Positions 35,022 to 43,210 of a stretch of 64,000 nucleotides of DNA are shown piece by piece. The DNA comes from Actinomycetaceae bacterium (lineage in GTDB: Bacteria > Actinomycetota > Actinomycetes > Actinomycetales > Actinomycetaceae): the NCBI GenBank assembly GCA_030527545.1, contig JAUNAP010000002.1:297461-361460 (forward strand), given 5' to 3'. The notes below the pieces were generated by a model. That model was given only the letters and a program-made list of their open reading frames with translations. It was not told the origin of the DNA and ran no database searches. Both the position numbers and the translations under genes were made by a program. The first letter of the stretch is position 1. The number at the start of each line of letters is the position of its first letter.

Positions 35022-36468
35022 GTGACTTAGCCACCTTTTCGGCGTTCTTCAGAGTGTTGTCGGAGGCGGACATGGCGTCGTCGGACACGCCCTTGAGCGC
35101 GAGCTGACCCTTGCGGCACGCCTCGAGGGCGTCGTTGAGGATCCGCTGGACGTAGTCGGGGGCGTGGAAGCCGTGCGAGTTCTCCGAGTAGACGTAGTCG
35201 ACGTAGAAGGATGCCTTGCGCTGGTAGTCCCAGGCCCGCTTGACGTCGTCGGTCTCACCGTTGGCGTCACGCTCAGCCTTGATGTCGGCGATGAGCTGGA
35301 CGAGAGCGTCGAAGGCCTGGTCGCGGCTGTGGACGAAGCGGCCCTGGATGCCTTCGACGCGCTTGATCATTTCCTCATCGGAGGCGTGGTGACACGTCAT
35401 GCACGAGGAGTTGACGGTCTTGAGCGGGGTGGTGAGGTTGTGGTCGGAGACCTTCTGTGCGCCCTGGGACTCGTAGGGCATGTGGCAATCGGCGCAGCTC
35501 ACACCGTTGCGGGCGTGGATGCCGTTCGACCAGATGTCGAATTCGGGGTGCTGTGCCTTCAACATGGGCGCCCCGGTTTCGGCGTGCGTCCAGTCGACGA
35601 ACTGCGCGTCCTGGTAGTAGCTGTAGATGTCGTCGATATCGATGCCCTTGTCCCACGGGAAGGTCAGGGTCTTCTCGTCGCCCTTGAAGTAGTACTCGAC
35701 GTGGCACTGGGCGCACACGAACGTACGCATCTCGTTGTGGGTGGCATCGCGGTTAGGATCGAAATCCTCGATTCCCTGGCTCTTCTTCAGTGCCGTGATC
35801 CCGCGGGCGAAGGCCGGGCGGGTGATCCGCAGCTCCATCGTCTTCGGGTCGTGGCAGTCGATGCAGGTGACGGGGTGTTCGGCGAGTTTGGTCGCCTCGG
35901 CGTAGGTCATCTTGTTGATGGCGTGGAAACCGGCCTCGCGATCGCCGTTGCCGGCCTTGTCGTAGACGGCGGGCATGGAGGCGTGGCAGTTGAGGCAGGT
36001 GCCGGGCTGGTCGAAGTCTTGGACGCGCTTGGTGAGCCGCTGGTCCTCGAGCATGTAGTGGTGTCCGCGCGGGTGGCGGTAGTCCTTAGCGAAGGCATAG
36101 CCCGCCCACATGTGCGTGAGGCGTGGGTCCTCCTCGGTGCGTTGACCCATGACCTGCGTACGCGGGTCGGCGTCCGTCGGCTCTTGGGTGACCGGGTGCA
36201 TGGTGTCGAACAGACCCGGGCCGGGGACCATTTCCTTCGTCTTCATGAAGGACTGGTATTGCGCCGGATAGTTGCGGCCCCACACTGCGGGGTCCACGGT
36301 CGTTTCGTCGAGGGCGACGACCTGGGACTTAGGGGCGCGAGCCTCGGTCTTACGCTCGAGGATCGAGAAGGCGAGCGCGGTGATAGTGGCCGTAATGACG
36401 GCGACGACAACGGTGGCGGCGATGATGATGGTGACCCATCTCTTCGTCGAGGTTTGCTTCGCATTCAT
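35014..36468 (-). CDS. nrfA: Pentaheme ammonia-forming nitrite reductase (cytochrome c552)
   Basis: 484 residues with an N-terminal anchor/signal (12-35). Five heme motifs start at C158, C202, C252, C325 and C356, and all five are CxxCH. In the best-studied NrfA the first, catalytic heme uses CxxCK, so His162 replaces the usual Lys ligand. Catalytic residues look intact: Arg134 (RGHHY), Tyr259/260 (HVEYYF) and His307 (KAQHPEF), with likely calcium ligands Glu258, Lys304 and Gln306. It reduces nitrite to ammonium with electrons from NrfH. Overlaps the TPR gene by 8 bases. Confidence 0.95.
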   Translation of the reverse strand: MNAKQTSTKRWVTIIIAATVVVAVITATITALAFSILERKTEARAPKSQVVALDETTVDPAVWGRNYPAQYQSFMKTKEMVPGPGLFDTMHPVTQEPTDADPRTQVMGQRTEEDPRLTHMWAGYAFAKDYRHPRGHHYMLEDQRLTKRVQDFDQPGTCLNCHASMPAVYDKAGNGDREAGFHAINKMTYAEATKLAEHPVTCIDCHDPKTMELRITRPAFARGITALKKSQGIEDFDPNRDATHNEMRTFVCAQCHVEYYFKGDEKTLTFPWDKGIDIDDIYSYYQDAQFVDWTHAETGAPMLKAQHPEFDIWSNGIHARNGVSCADCHMPYESQGAQKVSDHNLTTPLKTVNSSCMTCHHASDEEMIKRVEGIQGRFVHSRDQAFDALVQLIADIKAERDANGETDDVKRAWDYQRKASFYVDYVYSENSHGFHAPDYVQRILNDALEACRKGQLALKGVSDDAMSASDNTLKNAEKVAKSRG

Positions 36469-36484
36469 CTTCGGGATCCTTCAC

Positions 36485-36964
36485 TTACTTGTGGCCGACG
36501 TCGCGGTGGCAATGGATACAGGAAAGCTGCTCGTTGTGGGGGAGTGATTCGTGAATCTGAGAGGTGAAGTCTGCGTGGCAGTGCAGGCAGGCCTCGTTGG
36601 CGATGCGGAGGTTGGTGTCGCGGATCTGGATGTTTTCCGGATACGTGTTCGTCGCGAACTTGAAGCCGTGGCGAACGCCGTCGTCGGCCTTGACCCAGTA
36701 TTTGTGGACGATGGAGTCGTGGGGGGTGTGGCAGTCGTTGCAGGTGGCGACGTTGTGGTGGGAGCCCTTCACCCACCCGTCGTACTGCTTGTTCATGACG
36801 TGGCAGTTCGTGCACGTCTTCGGATCGGAGCCTAGGTAGGAGTAGGCCTTACCGTAGATGAGGGTGAAGACTCCGACGCCAATGAGTGAGCCGACGACCC
36901 AGATGGCGACGGCGGCAGCTAGTCGCTGCAACGTCAGCCACTGGCGAAACCGCGTGACGCGCAT
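36485..36964 (-). CDS. nrfH: Tetraheme quinol dehydrogenase NrfH
   Basis: 159 residues of the NapC/NirT family: one N-terminal helix (about 15-37) and four CxxCH motifs at C51, C75, C126 and C149. The Met57 just after the first motif fits the methionine-ligated heme of NrfH. It oxidises menaquinol and feeds NrfA. First gene of the operon, with SD AGGAGG 8 bases before ATG 36964. Confidence 0.95.
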   Translation of the reverse strand: MRVTRFRQWLTLQRLAAAVAIWVVGSLIGVGVFTLIYGKAYSYLGSDPKTCTNCHVMNKQYDGWVKGSHHNVATCNDCHTPHDSIVHKYWVKADDGVRHGFKFATNTYPENIQIRDTNLRIANEACLHCHADFTSQIHESLPHNEQLSCIHCHRDVGHK

Positions 36965-37102
36965 GGGCTGTTCCTCCTGTGTTGCGGCGACCCTGGGGTC
37001 GGTGAGATGAGTGGTGCCCCGCCTAGAGACGGGCTGTCATAAAAAATCTAACAGGCGCAATCGAGGGGTGCCACCGCTCACAAAAGTTCGCAAGATTTTT
37101 TC

Positions 37103-37145
37103 AGACACGATGTCTCGATGTGTGCCCATCTTGCCCAATATTGGG
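37103..37145. promoter_or_regulatory. Palindromes in the nrfH/torD-like divergent promoter region
   Basis: The 242-base region between the divergent starts holds AGACA-N3-TGTCT (37103-37115) and the perfect 12-base palindrome CCCAATATTGGG (37134-37145), plus A- and T-tracts. They may be operators for a redox- or nitrite-responsive regulator. No FNR-type TTGAT-N4-ATCAA site was found. Confidence 0.4.
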
Positions 37146-37194
37146 ACAAAGGTCCTCGTGGTCGTCGGGGGCAGGGGTGTCGACCTCAGTGACC

Positions 37195-37200
37195 TAATCT
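37195..37200 (+). promoter_or_regulatory. -10 element of leaderless torD-like promoter
   Basis: TAATCT, 6-base spacer, ATG at 37207. Confidence 0.55.
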
Positions 37201-37206
37201 GGTGGC

Positions 37207-37842
37207 ATGTGTGACAACCTCGATCCTGATACGTGCGCTCGCCTGGCGATTGCGGGGCATGTGCTCGCTCAAGTGCTTGCCGATGCCCCCTCGGCCGACC
37301 TAGCCCGACAGTTGAGCGACCCGATCATGCTCGATACGTGGCCGCTGTCAGGAGGCGACTCTGAGGTCGGTGTGTCACTGCTGCGTGGCCTCGATGGGCA
37401 GAGCGAATCGGGAGAGGCCCTGCGGGAGGATCACTTCTTGCTGCTGCGCGGCCCTGGGCGAGCGCTCGTGCAGCCGCACGAGTCTGTGTACACGTCGCCC
37501 GATCATCTCGTCTTTGACGTGGCGACGCTGGAGGTGAGGGGGATCTATCGCCGCTGGGGCCTCGAGGTCGCTCTTATTGGGCGAGAACCCGACGATCACA
37601 TTGCTTACGAGGTAGCTTTCGTTTCTCAGCTCGTGTCTCGCCTGCCAGCTCTTGGTGTTGCAGGCCGGGACCGGGCACTGGGTGATCTGCGGGCCATGGT
37701 GGGGGAGCACCTTTCCGTGTTTGTCGGTGACGTTGCCGGTGGGCTTATCGAGCACGCGAGGACGAGGACGTATCGCGCCTGCGGCCATTTGCTGAGCGGG
37801 TGGTTCGCGAGCGTAAGTGACGCAGTGGGATGCTCGTCATGA
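37207..37842 (+). CDS. TorD/DmsD-like molybdoenzyme chaperone
   Basis: 211 residues, all-helical. The family hallmark appears as PHESVYTSPDHLVFD followed by GLEVALIGREPDDHIAYEVAFVSQL, matching the E(P)DH region that binds Tat signal peptides of molybdoenzymes. It should guard DmsA until cofactor insertion is complete. The stop overlaps the next ATG by 4 bases. Confidence 0.88.
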   Translation: MCDNLDPDTCARLAIAGHVLAQVLADAPSADLARQLSDPIMLDTWPLSGGDSEVGVSLLRGLDGQSESGEALREDHFLLLRGPGRALVQPHESVYTSPDHLVFDVATLEVRGIYRRWGLEVALIGREPDDHIAYEVAFVSQLVSRLPALGVAGRDRALGDLRAMVGEHLSVFVGDVAGGLIEHARTRTYRACGHLLSGWFASVSDAVGCSS

Positions 37843-38681
37843 GTCCCGCCTGGGCTCCGACTTCGCCCGGTTTGCTTGATGAGTGCGACGCCGCGGGCGG
37901 GAGGGTTCTCGTGGTGGCGTGCCCGCAGAGCGAGGACGAGCCTGTGGACTGGCGGTGTCGTCACGTCGTCGCGCCTGCGTGCCTGTCTGGGCTGTCGCCG
38001 GTGTTTCCACTGCTGGCTAAGGCCCGTGGGGTGTCCGGTGTCATCGCCCGCCCCTGCTTGTCGCGAGCCTGCCGCGAGATCGTTGAGACCTGGGAGTCTT
38101 TGTGGCCGGACATCGTCAATCGGTATGCGGATGGCGAGGCCGCCAGGGTCGGGTGGCGACGGGCGCGAGTTCACCGGGTGAGACTGGATGCCTCGAGGAG
38201 GTTCTTTCTCGGTGGCGTAGGGGAGCCCCAAGACGAGGTGGAGTTGGCTCGGCAGGCGTGGGAGGCTTTGGAATGCCAGGGACGGGTGAGCGACGCGGTT
38301 GCTGCGGCACCGTGGTGGCTTCCTCTCGAGGCGCACGGGTGCGTGGCGTGCGGAGTGTGCGTGCGGGCGTGCCCCCACGGGGCCCTGCGCGGTGTCGAGG
38401 ATGCCGACCGTTGGGAGCTTGTTCACGACCGCGAAGCATGCCGGGGTGAGGGGGTGTGCGTGGGATTGTGCCCTCACGGGGCGCTGCGCGCGACACACGA
38501 GCAGGTGGGTGGGCAAGGCGTGCTCGCCACAGTGACGGTCGCGCGCTGTCGCAGTTGCGGAGCGCGGATCGTCGCCGGGGCCGACCTGTGTGAGGTATGC
38601 ACCTATCGGACCGCCAACCCTTTCGGGTCGTTTATTCCTCCTGGCGCCTCGAGCGGCGGGGGAGGAGGAGACGCCAGCTGA
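37839..38681 (+). CDS. Ferredoxin-like protein with one complete cluster, one variant cluster and a zinc ribbon
   Basis: 280 residues coupled to the TorD-like gene. Residues 1-100 form a Cys-containing domain (C28, C40, C48, C73, C78) that I do not recognise. Cluster 1 is canonical: C168, C171, C174, C178-Pro. Cluster 2 has C201, C207 and C211-Pro but Glu204 where the second Cys should be, so a [3Fe-4S] or labile cluster is expected. A CxxC-N10-CxxC ribbon (C237, C240, C251, C254) and a Gly-rich tail follow. Possibly an electron-transfer or assembly factor for DmsAB. ATG 37830 is an alternative start. Its 3' end overlaps tatC by 50 bases on the other strand. Confidence 0.75.
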   Translation: MSPAWAPTSPGLLDECDAAGGRVLVVACPQSEDEPVDWRCRHVVAPACLSGLSPVFPLLAKARGVSGVIARPCLSRACREIVETWESLWPDIVNRYADGEAARVGWRRARVHRVRLDASRRFFLGGVGEPQDEVELARQAWEALECQGRVSDAVAAAPWWLPLEAHGCVACGVCVRACPHGALRGVEDADRWELVHDREACRGEGVCVGLCPHGALRATHEQVGGQGVLATVTVARCRSCGARIVAGADLCEVCTYRTANPFGSFIPPGASSGGGGGDAS

Positions 38682-39423
38682 AGCCCCCGGCGGTCCTCAC
38701 GCGATCGTGGATAGCCGCTATGGCAACGGCGAGGAAATAGAGGGCTAGCAGGGCGAGCATCTGGACGATCATGGGCCACGCGGTGGGCAGGGGGTTCGCT
38801 ATGGCCGCGAAGACGGCCGCGGCGACGGTCGCCCACCGCCAGCCTTTGAGCATCGTGCGTGCGGAGAGGACACCGAAGAAGTTGAGGGCGACGAGGATTT
38901 CGGGGATGAGGCAGGACAGTCCGAAGGCGATGACGAGCCTCATAAAGAACTGGATGTAGGTGTCGGCCCGCAGCAGCATGACGGCGCCGTCGGGGGTGAA
39001 CGCCGAGAGGATCTCGACGGCCTTGGGGACCACCCAGATTCCCGACAGGGCACCCAGCGCAAAGAGGACGACGCCGGTGAGCCCGAAGGCGACGACGAAG
39101 ATCTTTTCTTTGCGGCGCAAGCCCGGCGCAATGAAGGCGCCGATCTGGTAGATCCACCAGGGGGAGGCGATGAGGAAGCCGAGCCATATCGCCACGGACA
39201 GCCGCATATCGAAGGCCGCCCCGATGGTGGGGAAGTTGAGTTGGGGACGGGTGCCCGACATGGTGTCGAGGGGCTCTTGGAGCCAGTGAAGGACGGGGTC
39301 GACGAGAAACCATCCACCCACGGCTGCCACGAGGATACCCCCCGTCGCTGCGAGGAGACGTTTACGCAGTTCAGCGAGGTGCTCGCTGATGCGCATGACG
39401 GCTTCGGGGTTGTCCTTGGACAC
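38632..39423 (-). CDS. tatC: Sec-independent protein translocase TatC
   Basis: 263 residues, six helices; the receptor for twin-arginine signal peptides. The N-terminal RISEHLAELRKRL and the first-loop FPTIGAAFDMRL segment are typical. The GTG start at 39423 lies one base after the tatA stop; open frame continues upstream but only in the shadow of tatA. Serves export of DmsA and probably other redox proteins. Confidence 0.95.
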   Translation of the reverse strand: MSKDNPEAVMRISEHLAELRKRLLAATGGILVAAVGGWFLVDPVLHWLQEPLDTMSGTRPQLNFPTIGAAFDMRLSVAIWLGFLIASPWWIYQIGAFIAPGLRRKEKIFVVAFGLTGVVLFALGALSGIWVVPKAVEILSAFTPDGAVMLLRADTYIQFFMRLVIAFGLSCLIPEILVALNFFGVLSARTMLKGWRWATVAAAVFAAIANPLPTAWPMIVQMLALLALYFLAVAIAAIHDRVRTAGGFSWRLLLPRRSRRQEE

Positions 39424-39424
39424 G

Positions 39425-39613
39425 CTACTTTGCTTCGGGGTTCTTCGTCTCTTCGGTTTCGATGGCTTTCGGAGTGTCCTCGGAGAGGTCTTGCAGCTCG
39501 GACTTGAGCACCTTCGCGGACTTGCCGATGTTGCGGGCGATCTCCGGCAGCTTGGAGGCGCCAAAGACGATGATGAGGATGACGATGAGGACGATGATGT
39601 GCGAGGGGCGCAT
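39425..39613 (-). CDS. tatA: Twin-arginine translocase subunit TatA
   Basis: 62 residues: a short N terminus, one membrane helix (about 5-18), the FGASKLPEIARNIGK hinge and amphipathic helix, and an acidic tail. Shortest of the three Tat genes, 12 bases after tatB. Confidence 0.93.
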   Translation of the reverse strand: MRPSHIIVLIVILIIVFGASKLPEIARNIGKSAKVLKSELQDLSEDTPKAIETEETKNPEAK

Positions 39614-39625
39614 GGCGGGCCTTTC

Positions 39626-40009
39626 TTACGTGGTGGGCGGGGTATTCGGCGGGGGTGGTGACGTGGACTCGTCGGAGGCTGGTGAGGGGGCTGGCGTATC
39701 GGGTGGACGGGTGGGTGAGAGGTCGGCCATCCAGGCTTCCATTTCCTCGCGTACCGCCTCCCGGATCATGCGGCGGGGGTCGAGTTGACGCGGGTCGTAG
39801 GCCTGCCAAGCGACTGAGCCGAGGCCGGTTTGGGCTAGATCTGGCGCCGAGGCTTGCCGGAGCCTAGTAGACCACGCCTTCGCGGCAGCGATAAGTTTCG
39901 CCAGGGTCCGCGTGGCCTCGACGAGATGCTTGGGGCCGATGACAAGAAGGGCGACGAGCAGGAGCACGGCCATCTCCGAACCGGAGAAGCCAAAGCCGAA
40001 CAGCTCCAT
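39626..40009 (-). CDS. tatB: Twin-arginine translocase subunit TatB
   Basis: 127 residues. The N-terminal helix with GFSGSEMAVLLLVALLVIGPKHL has the Glu and Gly-Pro hinge of TatB; a longer amphipathic helix and Pro/Ser-rich tail follow. SD AAAGGAG precedes ATG 40009. First gene of tatB-tatA-tatC; possible -10 TACGAT on the minus strand (40032-40027). Confidence 0.9.
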   Translation of the reverse strand: MELFGFGFSGSEMAVLLLVALLVIGPKHLVEATRTLAKLIAAAKAWSTRLRQASAPDLAQTGLGSVAWQAYDPRQLDPRRMIREAVREEMEAWMADLSPTRPPDTPAPSPASDESTSPPPPNTPPTT

Positions 40010-40071
40010 GTCGACTCCTTTCTTCTATCGTACCCGAACACAGTATAGCCAGATTCGCTCGCGCATGGTGA

Positions 40072-40077
40072 TATTAT
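40072..40077 (+). promoter_or_regulatory. -10 element of leaderless kinase promoter
   Basis: TATTAT, 6-base spacer, ATG at 40084; the region is unusually AT-rich for this window. Confidence 0.6.
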
Positions 40078-40083
40078 TTTTGC

Positions 40084-40986
40084 ATGTCTCGGCTGTGCGA
40101 TAAGCATCTCGTCATCGGACCTACCTACCTCGATATTGTGATGTCCGGGTGTGACCCTTTGCCGGATTGGGGTGAGGAAAGGTATGCGAATAATCTGCAT
40201 TGCGCTCCTGGGGGTGCTGCAAATCAAAGTGTGGCCCTGGCTCGCTTAGAGGAAAGTGTGTGGCTATCGAGCACTGTTGGCGTGGATTCCCTCGGCAAGC
40301 TTGTCGTCGACTCGCTCGCCTCGTATGGCGTGGATACCTCGCTTCTTACTTGCGGTGGGCGTCAGGCCCTTACTGTCTCGCTTGCGGGGCCGGCCGATCG
40401 TGCAATGGTGACTTACGAGGAGCCCGCTCACGACTACATGCTGCCTGCTGAGGCGCCTCGAACGCTGATCGCTCCGATGAGTATTATCGAGCGGTACCGC
40501 GACGTAGTGTCGACGTGGCGTGAGGTCGGGACGGTTGTCGTCGGAGATGTAGGGTTCGACGCTTCGGGTGCATGGTCGCAGCAGGATCTCTCGGCGATGG
40601 ACCTGTGTGACGTGTTTGTTCCGAACGACGTTGAAGCATGCTCCTACACAAGGGTTGACGATGCCGCGGTGGCGGCGCAACGGCTGGTCGACATGGGGGC
40701 AGACACTGTGATCGTGACGTGCGGGGCGCAGGGCGTTCTTCTTGCTCGACCGGGAGAGATTATCAGGCTGCCAGCGGTGGCCGTTGAGCGCGTCGTCGAT
40801 ACGACAGGTGCAGGCGACGCTTTGAGTGCGGGCGTGGCCTACGCCCTCGGGTGCGGCCTAGATGCTGTGACCGCTGCGCGGATGGGGATGGAACTGGCGA
40901 GCGAGTGCGTGCAGCGTATGGGAGGAGCGGGGGCGACGCCCACGCTTGCGCAAATGCGTCTTAGTGGGCGTTGGGTAAATCGCTGA
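40084..40986 (+). CDS. PfkB-family carbohydrate kinase
   Basis: 300 residues of the ribokinase/PfkB fold. N-terminal sugar-binding motif APGGAANQSVALARL and C-terminal ATP/anion-hole motif DTTGAGDALSAG with catalytic Asp245. The sugar or polyol phosphorylated is unknown; the phosphatase-, mannosidase- and GH4-rich neighbourhood suggests a hexose or inositol-type substrate (inference). Single gene, probably from a leaderless mRNA. Its 3' end overlaps the metallophosphoesterase gene by 26 bases tail to tail. It lacks the neighbouring TGCGCAGAT boxes. Confidence 0.88.
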   Translation: MSRLCDKHLVIGPTYLDIVMSGCDPLPDWGEERYANNLHCAPGGAANQSVALARLEESVWLSSTVGVDSLGKLVVDSLASYGVDTSLLTCGGRQALTVSLAGPADRAMVTYEEPAHDYMLPAEAPRTLIAPMSIIERYRDVVSTWREVGTVVVGDVGFDASGAWSQQDLSAMDLCDVFVPNDVEACSYTRVDDAAVAAQRLVDMGADTVIVTCGAQGVLLARPGEIIRLPAVAVERVVDTTGAGDALSAGVAYALGCGLDAVTAARMGMELASECVQRMGGAGATPTLAQMRLSGRWVNR

Positions 40987-42355
40987 GCTTCCACATGTTC
41001 AGTTCGAGAGGAGATGCTGAGGAAAAGTCAGCTTCACGGTCTCCCCATTTGCCGAATCCCATTGACCACAGCTCTTTTGTCACTCGCTCAGAGGATATGC
41101 CGTGATTGCCGCGACGGATAAGACGGCGAGGATTCCTCAGATTGCTGCGTGAGACTAAGAATCCGTCGACCCACATACCGGCTTCGTAGTGCCTGCCGTC
41201 GCGCCACCCGCCCAGAGAGACGACGACGTCGTGGCTAACGTGCGGTGGAACTTCATGCGACGTCGCCCATACCTGTCCGTCCTCGACGTAAGCGTGGAAT
41301 CCGAAGAAGCCCTCAGTAGAGACGCTGAGCTGAGCTAGGGGTTCCTTGCTGCCATCGGGCGCGTCTCCCCACCTCGCCACGAGGACCTGCCAGGAGCGCC
41401 AATCGCGGACGGTTACTCGCAGGTGGATGAGCCAGGAGGAGACGCCAGGCACCTCGAGGTAGCCACGTGTACGCGTCGTGACGTCGGGGGGAGGCAAGGG
41501 CAGACGTGGCGATTGAGGCCGCGGGGATAGCGGGAACGACTCGCGGATGCCCCCGAGCTCTCGGTGCGCTGCGGGCGACGAAGCGAGGGTCGGATCCGCA
41601 GCGAGTGAGGGGCAATACGTGTCGATCTTCACCTGCGCGGCGTCGATCCTCACCAGGGCGATCGTGCCCGCGCCACCGGCAGTGCGCTCTTGAAAGTTCA
41701 GACAGCTGACGATGATCTCCCGGCCGTCGCGAGCTGTGAAAACAGCCGATGAGGCCGGCCATTCGTGACCGCACAAAACAAGGAAAACTCCTTCGATGGG
41801 CTCGCACAGGTAATCCCACACCAGTTGCCCGTAGCCTGTCATATGACCAGCGAAGAGAGCATCGTGTGTGACGACGATCGTTGGACGGCCGTGTGCGTGA
41901 GCGCGAAGCCACTCCAGCGTCGCAGTTCGCGCGCGCCACCCTACCCCGATGACCTGGGCGTGCGGTAGCTGTGCGATCCACGAATAGCCAGACGGATCGA
42001 CGGTGACTGTGTATCCGCCGGGCCAAGACGAAGGACCAAAATTCTCGGCGAAGGCGGAGTGGCCGCGGGTATCGTCAGAGTCGTCATCGACGTCGTGGTT
42101 GCCACACACCCACATTTGGGCGACGTCGGCGTAGTTAGTGTCGCTGAGATCGAAGGCACGCCTGGCCTCCTCAAATTCGGAGACGGAGCCATGTTCGACA
42201 ACGTCGCCGACGTGAACAATTGCCTCGAGTCCCTCGGGTGCAAGGTCGGGAAGCGCCTCGATTGTGTGGCGGATGGCGCACGGGTTGGCACGTTCTCCGT
42301 CGAAGAGATATTGGGTATCGGGCCAGACCGCTAGCGTCCACATACTCGAGCTCAT
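40961..42355 (-). CDS. Calcineurin-like metallophosphoesterase with C-terminal lectin-like domain
   Basis: 464 residues. Metal-site motifs: Asp13 (WPDTQ), Asp51 (GDVVEHG), Asn87-His88 (GNHD), His164 (VTHD) and His197 (CGHEW). The remaining ~210 residues look like a beta-sandwich of the concanavalin/LamG type (GYLEVPGVSSWLIHLRVTV, ending in LNMWKLSDLP). No signal peptide is seen, so cytosolic. ATG 42355 overlaps the permease stop by 4 bases, making it the last gene of the importer operon and thus a likely processor of the imported compound, for example a phosphodiester. Confidence 0.82.
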   Translation of the reverse strand: MSSSMWTLAVWPDTQYLFDGERANPCAIRHTIEALPDLAPEGLEAIVHVGDVVEHGSVSEFEEARRAFDLSDTNYADVAQMWVCGNHDVDDDSDDTRGHSAFAENFGPSSWPGGYTVTVDPSGYSWIAQLPHAQVIGVGWRARTATLEWLRAHAHGRPTIVVTHDALFAGHMTGYGQLVWDYLCEPIEGVFLVLCGHEWPASSAVFTARDGREIIVSCLNFQERTAGGAGTIALVRIDAAQVKIDTYCPSLAADPTLASSPAAHRELGGIRESFPLSPRPQSPRLPLPPPDVTTRTRGYLEVPGVSSWLIHLRVTVRDWRSWQVLVARWGDAPDGSKEPLAQLSVSTEGFFGFHAYVEDGQVWATSHEVPPHVSHDVVVSLGGWRDGRHYEAGMWVDGFLVSRSNLRNPRRLIRRGNHGISSERVTKELWSMGFGKWGDREADFSSASPLELNMWKLSDLPNAH

Positions 42356-43209
42356 TGCTTGACCGCTCCCGTTGTGAGATTGTCGATGAAGTGTCGCGCT
42401 CCTACCAGGAAGATGAGGATGAGCGGGACGACTGCTATGAGAGCTCCGGCCATGAGCATTCCGTAGTCTTGGCCGTGTGCCACGTTGAGCTGGCTCATGG
42501 CGACCTGAAGTGTGAGTTTGTTCGGATCGTTGAGGATGATGAGCGGCCACATGAAGTCGTTCCATGAGCCGATGAACGTAAAAATGGCGAGGAACGCGAG
42601 CGCCGGTCTCGAGGTCGGCAAGGCGACGTGGAAGTACTGCCGTAAGAATCCGCACCCGTCGAGACGTGCCGCCTCAATGAGGCTAGAGGGAACGGCACCC
42701 TTCATGTATTGGGTGAGCCAGAAGATACCGAAGGCATTCGCTGCGGATGGAATGATGAGGGCTTTGAGTGAATTGGCCCACCCGATCTCGACCATGATGA
42801 GGAACTGCGGGATTGTCGCCAGCTGCGCGGGAAGAAGGAAGGTCAGCATCATGAGGGTAAAGAAAATCTTCTTTCCCGGGAAATCATGTTTAGCAAAGCA
42901 GAAGGCCGCCAGCGAGTCGAAGAAGAGGACGAGGAAAGTTACCGAGCTCGCCACGATTACGGTGTTGCCGAGCGAACCGAAAAAGTTGATGTTCTCGAAG
43001 ACGTGGCGCAGGTTTGTTGCAAGTTCGGGCCCGGGTAGCAGCTTCGGTGGAAACTCGTAGATGGTGGAGGATCTGTTTGTAGCCAGGACGATCATCCAAT
43101 AGAAGGGGAAGAGCGATACGAGCGCTCCGCCGCAGAGGCCGAGGTAGAGGAAGATCCGCGCCGGCCGCAACGGTTTCTTGGCGGTGGCGGTAGTCTGACG
43201 TTTTCGCAT
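42352..43209 (-). CDS. Sugar ABC transporter permease (MalG type)
   Basis: 285 residues, six helices, EAA loop EAARLDGCGFLRQY. Begins one base after the upstream permease ends and overlaps the metallophosphoesterase gene by 4 bases. Part of the uncharacterised importer at 42-45 kb. Confidence 0.92.
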   Translation of the reverse strand: MRKRQTTATAKKPLRPARIFLYLGLCGGALVSLFPFYWMIVLATNRSSTIYEFPPKLLPGPELATNLRHVFENINFFGSLGNTVIVASSVTFLVLFFDSLAAFCFAKHDFPGKKIFFTLMMLTFLLPAQLATIPQFLIMVEIGWANSLKALIIPSAANAFGIFWLTQYMKGAVPSSLIEAARLDGCGFLRQYFHVALPTSRPALAFLAIFTFIGSWNDFMWPLIILNDPNKLTLQVAMSQLNVAHGQDYGMLMAGALIAVVPLILIFLVGARHFIDNLTTGAVKQ

Positions 43210-43210
43210 C

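Noticed and set aside
35164..36567. Plus-strand open frame of 467 codons
   Set aside because: Shadow of nrfA; lacks motifs and is explained by codon bias of the real gene.
37021..37130. FNR-type site near the A/T tracts upstream of nrfH
   Set aside because: No TTGAT-N4-ATCAA match, even allowing one change per half-site.
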